Source: Adineta vaga (lineage: Eukaryota > Rotifera). From it: a DNA stretch of 64,000 bases. The stretch is from assembly GCA_021613535.1 (NCBI GenBank), contig CP075493.1, positions 7,440,001 to 7,504,000 on the forward strand. Direction: 5' to 3'. This document shows, piece after piece, positions 25,601 to 41,571 of the stretch (position 1 is its first letter; each line of letters starts with the position of its first letter). Below the pieces are notes generated by a model, which ran no database searches, had not been told where the DNA came from, and worked only from the letters and a program-made list of their open reading frames with translations. The translations under genes and the position numbers were made by a program.

Positions 25601-26906
25601 TCCTCGCAAAGAATGACTAGGTAAATCTTTCGAACACCAACAGTCTTCCGTATGAAAAATCTTCCAAATCTCATTTAGTAAACTACTTCATACAACACTC
25701 AATCAAGCACCACGTAAAACTCAAGTTGAAGATCATACATGGATTACTAATGACCAAAGAAAAGCTATACATAAGAGAAGTCATAGTCATCGTTCAACAC
25801 CAACAACTTCACATCATCAAGAATTGCACATGGGTAGACCATCGACAACTCATTATCATGATCAATATACAAAAAGTGGATCAGAAAAAACTTTTGATCT
25901 ATCTCCAAATAAACAACATCGAACGTTTGTTTTTTTTTTCATTATGCAATGCAATAAAAACTTTCATCCGTTTTTTTATATAGAAGATCACCTGGACGTA
26001 CAATGAATAATGAACGTGTTTTATCTGTTAGTGGAAAACTACGTTGTTCAAGATGTGACGAAGAATTAGGTTAATTATCATTGGATGATATATTGAATAT
26101 TCATGCTAATCTTTTTCTATAGGACATGGTTCAGCAATGGTGATTGAATCTCTTGGATTATATTATCATATCGAATGTTTCCATTGTTGTGTTTGTAATA
26201 CTCCACTTTCATCATCACCAGGAGGAGTCGATGTTCGTGTACGCAGTAGTCGATTACACTGTCAAAATTGTTTTTCCGATGAAAATGGTAAGAAAAAGTG
26301 TACTAATATATTTGTTGTCAACATCTAATCAATAAATGAGTACCTATAAATTCACTATCTATTTTCCTAGGAGATTGGATATCCGACGTAAGAAGAAGAA
26401 TTGATCTTTTCTTTCTTCCCTTTTCATATTGCTGGCAAAATCTTTTGATGCTTTCGTGCTTAACACTCTTTATACATACATTTATTTCAGATATGTTGTA
26501 TTTCATATATGAGATAAAAAAAAAGGAACCGTGTGTCTCTTTCAGTAGCGAATGAGATAATCTAAGCATTATGTGAGAAGATAGACACACGTATCATTGA
26601 TATTTTTGTTTCTACACGCTCTGTTCTACTCATTATTGAATTTCAATCTCAGCCTGAAACAAAAAACGCCTTTCGCAATATACTATTGCAATTGATGCTA
26701 AAACTTTTTGCTTATCTCAGCAAATTCAATATTAGTTTCTTCTTATCTATCTGTTTCTAATGAAAATATGTAGTTAGTTGAATATCAACAAAAGATATGA
26801 GACGAATATGAAATTTTTTCATTTTCTCGCATGTACAAATTAACGAAATTACAAGATAAAGTTCATTCAATCCAAACCAATGATTTCTTCTCTATTTTAG
26901 GTGTGA
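22558..26906 (+). CDS. PDZ and LIM domain protein (LMO7/LIMCH1-like)
   Basis: Likely actin/junction scaffold. From the start MGCGSTKEISNEEKN (22558-22602), exons 22689-22795, 22845-22959, 23021-23141, 23195-23350, 23594-23922, 23979-24017, 24178-24258, 24499-24582, 24740-24812, 24868-25139, 25202-25620, 25679-25924, 25984-26069, 26123-26287, 26371-26387 and 26901-26906 give 786 residues. A charged segment (VDSWRQKREQKR) precedes a PDZ domain (RPLDIRGFGFKLDGG to IKMTVRTYE). A long Pro/Ser/Gln-rich linker has short helical pieces (ELEDLEIELDKQLRES). A C-terminal LIM domain has all ligands (CSRC, HIECFHCCVC, CQNC). No calponin-homology domain is seen, unlike vertebrate LMO7. The C-terminus WISDV resembles a class I PDZ ligand. 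The last two coding exons (17 and 6 nt) are inferred from splice sites only. Confidence 0.85.
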
Positions 26907-27510
26907 AATTAAGTGCTGTTTAAAGCTATTATTCTACAAAAGAAAATCTCTTTTATTGTCGATCATATGCAATCAAAATTCAATTCTCATTCTCTCTCAT
27001 TCACTCCTGTTTCACATGTCAATTTACTTTCATAATCAACCAACATTGAACATTTATATTTGGTTTCCTCAATAAGAAGAATACATGAAAACTTTTCTTC
27101 TTATAATAATTTTTGAAAGAAAAACTCTTTATTGTATATAAATACAAAGTACCGTTTGTTTTTCTTCTCTTGTACAGTTCTTGATCTATACATCCACATA
27201 TATATATATACACATACATATATGCAGAAGCGAACAGTTTGTTTCTTGCTTCGTTGTTACTGTTACTGTTCGTCTAGATTGACTATTGTGTTCATTTCGT
27301 TTCATTTTCTTCTATTTTCAGTTTTATATCTCGAAAAAAAAGTTAAATGAAAAACAAAACAAAAAAAAATGACAAGAAAAAAAACCCGTTTCCTATCTTC
27401 TCTATGTGTTAGACTCTATTGTTTTCTTTTTTGTGTTTACTCAGAGAAAGAACTCATTTGGAAAAGAAAGAATAAGAAATCATCAATGAATTTTTGTAGA
27501 ATAAAATACG
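26907..27510. other. Intergenic: PDZ-LIM 3' UTR and NSUN5 upstream region
   Basis: Low-complexity T-rich and TA/CA-rich DNA. No supported exon. Confidence 0.5.
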
Positions 27511-31161
<3,651 letters not shown>

Positions 31162-31552
31162 GCAATACATATATTATAAACTAGTTTTCGATCAGAGTAA
31201 TCGTTCCATTGCATCTCAATAGCGCATGATAGTTACTGATGAGATGATTAAATCGAAGTCATCATTGATTAAGATCTTTTCTCGGAAACTTTTATTTGTT
31301 TTAGAGAAACGAAACAATTTTTTTTTCATACAAATAAAATAAAAACATGCCTACAGATTCTTCCTTGTTCTTCTCTCTCATCATACATCTGTTAATTCGT
31401 CTTTATAAAAAAAGAGTAAACTTCAAGTACGAGAACGACAATCAAGAAAAAAAAATAAAATGTATAAAGGGTAGTTATATAAGATAAGGAAAAAAAGATC
31501 ATCACTTAAACGAGAAAAAAAAGGGAAATCACGACGAACGTACAGATCAAAC
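31162..31552. other. Shared 3' region of convergent NSUN5 and LSM14
   Basis: AT-rich, with AATAAA-type sequences on the plus strand near 31335. No gene. Confidence 0.5.
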
Positions 31553-33200
31553 TTAATAAGCTCGTACTCGGCTATTGAAGTTACCGTAGTACATGCTGTT
31601 ACGATTACCATAACCGCCATTGCCTTGACGTTGATAGTGACCATTATTTCGTCGATAACCTGTGCGTTGATTTCCACCTTGTGGTGTTGGACGATATTTC
31701 AAACCGAATGTTTCAGCATTAACACGTCGTTCTTCATTCCAGTTGCGACGAGTGTTTCTAAAAAGAAAAGACGAACACAAAATTTGATTTGAATGAAGAT
31801 CTGTGGAAATCTTACGTTTTTTCTTTAGTGGTTGATTCACATGAAATTCGATCGAAGAAGCTTTTTTGTTTGTCATAATAACCATCAAGATTCAGTTCTT
31901 GAAGTTCTGATTGTGTTGATGATGACATTGTTGGTTGATTTTCTTTATCTTGTTCACTCTTAGGTGAATCACTTGTTGTTTCACATTTTGTTGGTTTAAT
32001 TGATAAACTTTTCTTGATTTCATCTTCAATAGCATTCTTATCGAATTCAGCATTCGATTTTTCGAAATCGAAATCGCCAACAAATTTCAATGTTGAACGA
32101 TTTGGTCCAGTTGTACGTTCACGTTGTTGACGAGTATTGCGTGATGATTGTTGATTGTTGGGCATACCACCAGTTGAATTACGTCGTGGACGATAACCAT
32201 ATCTTCCAGATGATTGTTGACCTTAGAAAAAAGTACAATAAATATAATTTAATTGCGAAAACAGAATTGAAACTTACGTCTTGCTGGATAATATCGATTA
32301 TCGTTAAAGTTTTGTTGTTGTTGATGTTGTCTTGAAAAACGCTGTGATTGACGTGGCCATTCACCATAACCATTACCACGACGTGATGGTAAATAATCAT
32401 TGTAATAATCTTGTTGTCGACCACGTCGTTGGTTACCATAAGAATAATCTTGGGCATCATAGTGACCTGATGGTGATTGTTGATTGTATTGTCTTGATGA
32501 ACGTTGGTTGAAGTTCATTTGACGGTATGGTTCGAAAGATTTCAAACCTTTACCATTACCTTGACGATGTGGTGGTGATGGCATGGTACCACGGTTTGAT
32601 GATGAACGTGTTTGGCCGTTTTGTGATAATGCTGAAAAGATGAGTTTAGTTTAGAGAAAAAAAACCATGGAAAACTTCATGAATGTTACCTGCAAGATGG
32701 GTGTTGGTTCCAATTGTATTTGAACGAGCATTATCAGAATAGGCAGATGACTACAGAGAAGAAATTAATGGTAAGATATTTTTTGTAAAGAAGAAAAGAA
32801 AGTATATACTTCGACGATGGCTGGATCTTGAGTCATTGAACTTTGTGGAGGTTCACGTACTTGAAGATCTTCAATATCAGCACCACGGAAAATAATGTAT
32901 TCGAAGATTTCATCCCGAGCTGGTACTGGTCGATCAGTTGGACGATCTTCAGTACCAAATGAACGCACTAAAATTAGTAAAAAAATATTATTTCAAAATA
33001 TCGTTTTTCTATTCGTAAATTTCAAAATTTTTACCTTTGGAAAGTGCTACAGTCGATTCATTAGCATCGATTGTATAGAGAATACCTTCATAACGAATTT
33101 TAGCTTTTGATACGAGACTAATTTTCGATCCGAGATATGGCGAATCAGTTGTACCAGATGACGAAGTCTTCTTTAATGTGGTATTATTAGCTAAGCTCAT
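31553..33200 (-). CDS. LSM14: LSM14 (RAP55/Scd6) P-body RNA-binding protein
   Basis: Translational repressor and decapping co-factor in P-bodies and germ granules. Exons 33200-33035, 32967-32810, 32750-32690, 32631-32278, 32221-31816 and 31757-31553 give 449 residues. The N-terminal LSm domain runs from [20 protein letters not shown] through [16 protein letters not shown] to [16 protein letters not shown] long RGG/Gln/Tyr-rich low-complexity region follows. The FDF-type region is [13 protein letters not shown], the FFD box is [13 protein letters not shown] and the TFG box is [12 protein letters not shown]. The C-terminus is Gly/Arg/Asn-rich. All family landmarks occur in order. It diverges head-to-head from the acyltransferase gene, 984 bp away. 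Confidence 0.95.
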
Positions 33201-34184
33201 TTTGATATTTGATTTCTGCTATCGACGTATGGACGGAGAAAGACGAAAAGTGAAGACGATAAATCGAAAGTAAACTACTTTTACTTCTTTTTTTTCTTTT
33301 GTTCACATAGATGATTTCGATTATAGGCAGATATATATTGGACGAGAATAGTCACTTTTGATAGAAATCATTCATCGAGGGTTTTATAGAAGAATATCTG
33401 TTCACTTTCTTTGATTAAATCGAATGTAAAAAGAGAGATGTTTCTCGAAGAGAGCGATTCCAGGGATGATACTAGACTAGAGCGATCGATAGAGAAAGAT
33501 TTAAAACGACCGGTAAATCGCCGACGAGGAGGATGATCCTATAAATAAACTAAAGATGCATTTGAAAATTCCAGGATAGAATCATAGATTTAATTCTAAA
33601 GGAAAATATTTCAGAGAAATAATAACTGATCTTTGAAAATCTAGAGGTCACTAATATACAACATGAATACTCATTTCAATAATAGAAGAATTTGATATGA
33701 AAAAAACAAATAGATAATGAATTTGTTTGATGGAATTTAATAGAAAATTTTAAGAGCATTTTCATGGTATGAACAAAAGTTTTTATTGGATTAAATTTGT
33801 TTTCCAGCTGATGTTTGCAATGAGTCATTGATACATCAACCGGTTTCAATTCAATCTATTCTAATCTAATTCTGCTGTCAACTGCGAGACCGCAAAGAAA
33901 TAAAGATGTTAAAATAATGATTGATCAAAATGAATACGAATTGTTTGCTAGTTATGCATTTCATCTGCAAAGAAGGAGAAAAATGAAATAGAGTATGCCG
34001 TGAAAGAGTATTTATTATAGTTTATAAACATAACATTTTATACTCGGAATCCTATGTATATAAAATGACGTCAAACTATGCCATATTTTTGAAAATATTG
34101 TTATGATGCCATAAATATAAACAACATTTCTTTAGAATATCAGTAGATTTGTTTTTTTGATTCGGTTCATCTATCAACACGGTT
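33201..34184. other. Divergent intergenic region LSM14 / SOAT
   Basis: Presumably both promoters. AT-rich; no motif that I can defend. Confidence 0.5.
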
Positions 34185-36656
34185 ATGGCTTCAACTAGAA
34201 AACAAGGCCATGGTTCGTTGTATTTAGTTCTTCTCTTGTAAGTCTATATTCAAATATATTTTCTATGTACTTTTAGAACGATCAGCAAGTGCTGAATTTC
34301 GTCGTGTTGATCGAACAGAACAAATTCATAATGCAACTGAAGTAATTCGTTGTTTTCTTCAAAATAAAAACAAACGTCTATAAACTTTGATTTCTTTTTC
34401 AAAAAGCGTCTTCGATCTGATATAATCAATTATGTTAGTACTCGTCTGGAAGAATTTTCGTCAGAAATCAAACAAACAACTGATCTTCCATCTGTTGACG
34501 ATATTCTTAAACAGCCAGTTATGTCTGCATTAGATTTAGCAATAATCAATAAGATTGAAACAGAACCAACAATACAAAATGATGATAATACAAAGAAAAA
34601 ATCGACATCAGCATTTCCTACGAAAATATTTCGAATGCGTTCATCAATACTAACAGAATTATTACAAGTTTCACATATTCGATCTATACGACAAATTTTC
34701 ATTGCAGTTCTTGTCACTGTTTTCTTACAAGTTGCTATCTCTGACCTATTCGAATATGGAACGTAAGTTTAGAAGAATAGATAAGTTTCTTCAACGAAAC
34801 AACTGTTTCTCTAGAATTGATTTTCGTTTCGATGTTATTCTATGGAATTTTTCGAATGTATCTGCTTGTTTTCGACTTTGGCTTTGTTTATTTCTATCAA
34901 CTTGTATCATTGTCTACAATGCGTTTCATTTCTGGGCATATAAACGTCTTTCATTTATTCCATCTGTTTCATCAACAAAAATTCCAATCAAACCAACTTC
35001 ACTCTGTAAAATCGAAAGAAGTTTTTCATTTTTTCAAAATTGTTTCGTTTCTTGTATTTTATTAGTAATCTTTGATTGGTTTTGGCTTGTGGCTTATTGT
35101 TGCTATATTGGATTATTTCTATATTTTCCAGTACATTGTATTTTAGCAGAGAATTATCCAATTGCAACACGAATATTTATTTTAATGGAACAAGTAAGTA
35201 ATCATATGTAGACATAGGCATAATTAATATACAGTCTTCTTTTTAGGTTCGTTTTCTTATGAAATCACATGCATTCGTTCGTGAGAATACACCACGCGCC
35301 ATCCTTTATAGTCAGATTCATTCAAAAGAAAGTTAGTTTTTATCCATATGATTTCCTTATTTATCTTCTTTTTTCTCAGTTGCAACTGAAGAAGCATTGA
35401 ATGATAAACTTGAAGATTCTTTTAGTGGTCAAAAAGCTTTCGCTGTTCCACATACTCCATGTCCAGAATTTTCCAAATTTCTCTATTTTCTTTTTGCACC
35501 TACATTGATCTATCGAGATTCTTATCCACGTACGTCATCAGTTCAATGGAAATATGTTCTATCTCAACTGGCACAATTTGCTGCTACAGCATTATTTGGT
35601 TATTATCTATTCTATCGATTCTGTTTGCCAGTTTTTCGTCATTTTAAATCCGAACATGTTACTCTGAAGAAATTTGTACTTTCAATTCTTAGTTGTACTT
35701 TACCAGGAGCACTTCTTCTATTTTGCGGTATGTTCAAATTATATCGTTGAATAAGGCAACACAAATAGTTCTTTGGTTTTCCTATAGCTTTTTATGGTTT
35801 CTTGCATTGTTGGCTTAATGCATTCGCCGAAATGCTTCGCTTTGCTGATCGACAATTTTATAGTGTAGGATTGAACAATTTTCTATATTTTATTGTCTAA
35901 TTATCTATTCATTTACAGGACTGGTGGACTGCAACTTCATGGAGTAGTTATTATCGAACATGGAATATCGTTAGTTATACATTTCTCCTATTGCTATTGA
36001 AATCATTAATCATCTATGTTATAGGTTGTTCATGATTGGCTTTATACTTATGTATATCGTGATTGTCATAAAGTAAGATGAAATCAATGAAGATAAGATT
36101 TGAAAAAAGGTTTCATATTTTTTTCTTATAGTTACTTGGTGTGAAATATCGTCTAGTATCCATGTATACAGTTATCTTTCTCAGTGCATGTGTACATGAA
36201 TATATTCTTGCGTTAGCTTTTGGATATTTCTATCCAATATTATTTCTACAATTTGCTGTTCTTGGATGTAAGTTTAACTTTGATGTTTAAAAGAAACAAA
36301 AATGTTTTTGGAGTTTTTCTTTCTATTATTTTAAAGTTATTTCTATGCTGATTTTGCCACAACGGACACAAAATAATGCTTTTAATGTTTTTATCTGGAC
36401 ATCCTTATTTGTTGGACTTGGCATGCAAATGTGCTTGTATTCAATTGAATGGTATGCTCGACAAAATTGCCCTCGAACAGTTGTAAGTAGTATTGAAAAT
36501 TTTATCATGACTAAAAATACTTTTCTTTCTCGTTATTTCTTATAGAATGGACCGTTGGATTATTTTGTACCTCGATCACTTTTTTGTCGAGATGTCAATG
36601 ATACAATGACGATAAATAGGGAATCTTCCTCGACAACACTTCATATGGATTTGTAA
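34185..36656 (+). CDS. SOAT1: Sterol O-acyltransferase (ACAT/SOAT, MBOAT family)
   Basis: ER multi-pass enzyme esterifying cholesterol with fatty acyl-CoA. Twelve exons (34185-34212, 34277-34341, 34407-34762, 34815-35193, 35247-35331, 35380-35727, 35788-35864, 35919-35969, 36025-36072, 36132-36267, 36337-36482, 36546-36656) give 609 residues. A cytosolic N-terminus is followed by many hydrophobic segments. [12 protein letters not shown], the substrate-site motif [32 protein letters not shown], the catalytic His in [10 protein letters not shown], and [12 protein letters not shown] all match SOAT rather than DGAT1. The family motif FYxDWWN has Thr in place of Asn here. Some donors are GTTAGT, and the acceptor at 36336 (TTTTAAAG) is weak, but conserved protein on both sides supports it. 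Confidence 0.93.
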
Positions 36657-38189
36657 ATGAGAGAATGTATCTATTTTGAACTGATAATTAATCAATTTAT
36701 TCCACTATTTTTTTTTGTTTTGACACAAAATCTCATAACACAGAAAAACAAATGAATGTTCTAGATCTGATTTTTATTGTAGTAGTTGTAAAAAATAACT
36801 ATTTCTGAATAAATTTTTATCCTTGAGAGGTTTATTAACGGTTCAATTATATACCTGTCATCACAGTGTACATAATCTGTATAGCGGATAGAAAAGCCGT
36901 CATCATCGTCATCAAAAGGCGACAAATAGTTCATTGTGATTGTGGTTCTTTTTTGCTGTTGAGTAACATGTGATTGATGTATAAGAGAACAATGAAAGAA
37001 GGTTATAATATACACTATGCCTGATTCATTTTTGATAAACGATCAATTCAACTAGAGGGAAGGATTTGCTTGAACTATGAGTATTAGATCAATCATTGTG
37101 TCTATATCATTGATAATATAAACAGGCTTCTTTCTTTTGGATATAATAATATGAGAACTCAGAGGTCAAACAAGTCCTACGGCGGGTCAATATTACGTGC
37201 TTTTCTTCTCGGATTATTATTATTACGATGTCACGACCGTTGTATAAGTTAAAGTAGGAAAAGAACGAGACACACCGGCCAAGGTCTTTTACTTCCTCAT
37301 TTGTTCATTCGTTCCCTTGTCTACTTGTACGAGTACACACCTTTCTATCTTTTTTCTTATTTACTTGCCATATGTCTTGGGACATCGAGACCAAGAATTT
37401 CTTTTTTTCCTTTTCTTCTTTACTGGCAACACAAAAAAATGAGAAGAAGAAAATCAACAGCTTGCTATGTCTTTCCTCTTTCTATTGGGTTAGTTGCTGT
37501 TCAAGGCAAACACGAACATAACAACTCATACGTTGATGGTACTGCACCGTATAGTAGAAACAAGAGGGAATATATATATATATTATATCTTATGTAAGAG
37601 AACAAACTATTCTTTTCTTTCACATATGAAATAGAAAAAGAGAAAGCAAGAAAAAAGACTGTCGTATGCAGAAGAACAAATGATCGAGCTTGTATCCATG
37701 TATTTTATCGATAGAAAACGGGAGAGAAAAGGAAAAAGAGAAGAGAAAAGACAGAACAAACTTTATTCATTCAGAGAAAAAAGCTTAGACGCAAAAGAAA
37801 AAAATCTCTCCTTTTTTTGCGCGGAACTTTTTGGGCCATTTTTTCTTATTCTTCTTTTCATTACTTATTTGCTCGACTCCTTCTTTTCATTGTCATCATC
37901 TATAGCGTCCTTTCTTTCTTCCTGGCCTATTACGTTAGTCGAAAGAGACATCAATACGCCAAAAGTACACACGTGATACGTTAAATGACGAAAGGAAGAC
38001 TGAGACACACCAAGTGGAGGAGGGAAGAGACTACGAAAGACGGAGAGAGAGAGAGAGCAAAAAAACACCTTCATATACATAGATACGCTTTGGAATCGAT
38101 TGTTTTACAAGGCACATTCATCTTTCTGTCTGCCTCTTTCTCTCTCTCTCTCTCTCTCTGTATATATATGTGTATAGACTAGGTACAAA
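36657..38189. other. Intergenic upstream of TRIM71
   Basis: Low-complexity, with A/G-rich tracts (37620-37800) and the TC run near 38138-38159. Open frames at 37301 and 37680 have biased composition and no recognisable domain. Confidence 0.5.
38138..38159 (+). repeat. (TC)n microsatellite
   Basis: Pure TC run about 30 nt upstream of a possible 5' leader exon of TRIM71. Confidence 0.9.
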
Positions 38190-38419
38190 ATGACACAATT
38201 AATGTTGACGGTAAGTTAAACAATCAGTTGATTGGAAAGATTTTTTATTTTTTTATTATGATTCTAGAGGCTTATCGACCTTGATTTGAGTTGTATTGGA
38301 AGAAGAAACTGTTTTTTTTTTCACTATTTTTACTTTCATTTTAGATTGTTGTTGGGTTCCATCATTGGCTGACAGCTAGGAGGGAGGGAAGAGAGTTCGA
38401 TAGAAGGTTTTCATCATGA
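38190..38419 (+). other. Possible spliced upstream ORF in the TRIM71 5' leader
   Basis: ATG at 38190 opens seven codons (MTQLMLT) up to a strong donor GTAAGT at 38211. An acceptor CATTTTAG at 38344 would join it to 24 more codons, ending at TGA 38417-38419, 82 nt before the TRIM71 start. Built from splice signals only. Confidence 0.35.
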
Positions 38420-38466
38420 CTCGTTAGGTTTACGACACACTGTGGCCTGTTTGCTCGAGAGGCCTC

Positions 38467-38475
38467 TATATAAAG
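38467..38475 (+). promoter_or_regulatory. TATA-box-like element before the TRIM71 start
   Basis: TATATAAAG, 27-35 nt upstream of the ATG at 38502. Transcription from it would leave almost no leader, so it may be chance. Confidence 0.3.
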
Positions 38476-38501
38476 CGAGCGCAAAATAAATTCTTACAAA
38501 A

Positions 38502-41500
38502 ATGAATGAAACTAGCAATATCAGCAGTACAACCACCGGTGGCGTTTGTTCATCGTGTCTCAAAGAAATGCCTATTGTTATGACATCATCGTCATCATCC
38601 CGACTCTGTTCGAATTGTCTAACAGAGTTTCTCGATCCTCAACAAATACAATCACCATTTTCCTCCGATATCAATAATAAATTCCCACTATTTCCATCCT
38701 CATCATCACAACCATTACTTGGTCTTCAACATCATCATCAGCAGCAACAACAACAACAGCCGCAGTCTATAATTCAACCCCATTTTTCTCCGTTATCATC
38801 ATCATCTGCTTCTTCAACATCATCATCGATTTCATCAACAAATCGACGTTTTAGTACATTTGATCCATTTACATCCGGCAATGATTTAAAAACTAATCTT
38901 TTTCATCCGTTTGCCGATTTAAATAATGCGTTTTCACCATTAACTTCATCAAATTTAAATAACAATAATGATTTCGAATCCACATCGACTACAACGGATT
39001 TTATGCGTTATTTTCATCATTTTCTTAATGGAAATAGCCATAATAGTTTCATGGATCGTGATAGTCCATCTAGTAGTGTTCAAAGTACTGATTTCTCTCC
39101 TTTACTTGCATCCAGTTTACCTAATAATAATAATCATCTTCCAACTCAATCAATATTACAACGTCAACATTCAGCATTTTCATCCATGGATTCAACTACA
39201 AGTTCAACACCATCAATAAATCGTCTATCAACAAATGATCTTCCATCATCATTCTGTTGTTTTGCTAATAATCCTCCATATACTTATTGTCTTGAATGTG
39301 AAACATCTTTATGTGAAAAATGTGCGCTCACACATCCAAAAATGCTTGGTTTTAAAGATCATCGACAACAATTATTATCATCAGCACAATTTCCAAATAC
39401 TAATTCACGATCGATTATCGGTCAACCACCACGGTCATCTACTCAACAACAACAACAACAACCGCCTGATATTTTACCAACAAATGCAGGTAATATTAGT
39501 TTGTCCTTATTTACTTATTTATTTTTCAAGGTAATCTTTCGTTTTTTTCTTCTCTACAGTACGTTTACCTCAACAAACACCATTCGATCTGTCCTTGAAT
39601 CGACCATCTGTGAATAATAATTCTGCGAATGATTTTCAATCATTATTTAGTTCCTTTTTCTCTCAATTATCACTAAATACACCTACTTCAACAGATAATT
39701 CCAATTCAACTCCTTTATCACCATCTCTCTCATCACCACCAGTACCATCCTCCTCTTCATCATCTTCTTCAACTATTTTTTGTCATGAACATCCAACTTC
39801 AAAAGCATCCTACTATTGTGATATGTGTTCACGACCTTATTGTCATGAATGTCAAATTCATCATGCTCAACAGCATACGTTATCATCTTTACAAGATACA
39901 ATTGATAGTGCTCGACAATTAACGAAACAATTTCTAATTGAATCGCAAACATTATTATATCATTTAGATGAATCTTTAAAACAATCGACACGAACAATAG
40001 AAAATATTTCAATAAAAAGTTCAACAATTGAAAATGAAATACGTACAATGATCAAATATTTCCTCGATATACTTTCTCAACGACAAGATTTTCTTTTGAA
40101 AAATGTCGATAAAATACAAACAATGAAAACACAAACATTACAAAGACAAATCAATGAATTAAATCAAGTTATTAAACAGTTACATTTAACGATACTTGAT
40201 TGTAACGAATGTTTAAAAAATGGTACGGATGCTGATTTAATTCGTATACGAACACGTTTATGGAACGAAACAATTAAGATGAAACAAACCTTATTATTAT
40301 ATTTAAAACCTATTGAAGATGATTATATACAATTTCAAGGTTCACCAACATTAATTAATAAATCTTTGATCAATTATGGTCAATTAATGAGCTCAACATT
40401 TCCACCTTTATGTGAATTATATGGTGATTCACTTTATTACACAATACGTAATCGTTTAACTGTTTTAAATCTTCAAACACGTAATCATCTAGGTGAATTA
40501 CGTACAACAGGTGGTGATAATATACAATGTTGTTTAATTGATACAGGTACAAATCAAACGATACCATGTGATATATATGATCGTCAAAATGGTCAATATT
40601 TTATAACCTATATAACACAAAGTGATAATTTACATATTTTAAATGTCTATGTTAATAATGCTCCAATCAAGGACAATCCATTTCGTATACAAATCAAACA
40701 AAATCGTAATTATTCAACTTTAGGTTTAAAATTAGAATTTGAAATTGGTGGAGAAGGTGATCAAGAAGGAAAATTATGTCGACCATGGGGTATTTGTTGT
40801 GATAATCAATCGAATATAATTGTTGCTGATCGATCAAATAATCGTATACAAATATTCAATAAACATGGACAATTTTTAAGAAAATTTGGTACACAAGGTA
40901 ATCGTCCTGGTCAATTTGATCGACCTGCTGGTGTTGCATTTGATAAACAATTAAATCGTATCATTGTTACCGATAAGGATAATCATCGAATACAAGTATT
41001 TACATCTAATGGAGAATATATATTTAAATTTGGTGAAAAAGGTACAAAACCCGGTCAATTTAATTATCCATGGGATGTTGCAGTATCATCATCATCATCA
41101 CAAATTTTAATATCAGATACACGTAATCATCGTATACAATTATTTTCAAAAGATGGCTTATTCTTACGTAAATATGGTTTTGATGGACCTATATGGAAAC
41201 AATTTGATTCGCCACGTGGTGTCGTTTTTACACATGCTGGACATATAATTGTTTCTGATTTTAATAATCATCGATTATTATTTATATCATCGGATTTTCA
41301 AAATGCTCGATTTTTAGGAAGTGAAGGTTCAGGTAATGGACAATTTCTTCGTCCACAAGGTGTTGATATTGATGCTGAGGGAAATATTATTGTTGCTGAT
41401 TCACGAAATTATCGTGTTCAAATCTTTTCCTCACAAGGTGTTTTTAAAACGAAATTCGGTACGCAAGGTTCTGGTCCTTTACAAATGGATCGACCAAGTG

Positions 41501-41571
41501 GCTTATGTGTTACTCCGGATGGTCTTATTCTTGTTGTTGATTTTGGTAATAATCGTATTCTTGCCTATTAA
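38502..41571 (+). CDS. TRIM71: TRIM71/LIN-41 family B-box, filamin and NHL protein
   Basis: Post-transcriptional repressor of developmental mRNAs. Two exons (38502-39489, 39560-41571) give 999 residues. The N-terminus has only two CxxC pairs (CSSCLKEM, CSNCLTEF), so the RING is degenerate. A long Ser/Gln/Asn-rich region follows, then B-box 1 (CLECETSLCEKCALTH) and B-box 2 (FCHEHPTSKASYYCDMCSRP, CHEC), a coiled coil, a filamin repeat (LTVLNLQTRNHLGELRTTGG to NPFRIQIK) and six NHL repeats (GKLCRPWGICCDNQ, RPGQFDRPAGVAFD, GQFNYPWDVAVS, KQFDSPRGVVF, GQFLRPQGVDI, LQMDRPSGLCV). The NHL propeller is very close to TRIM71/LIN-41, including DRSNNRIQIF and DFNNHRLLFI; Brat lacks the filamin repeat. Confidence 0.95.

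Noticed and set aside
37301-37976. Plus-strand frames of about 98 codons upstream of TRIM71
   Set aside because: Low-complexity composition and no splice or protein support.
39773-40567. Minus-strand frames under TRIM71
   Set aside because: Antisense shadows of the coiled-coil and B-box region.
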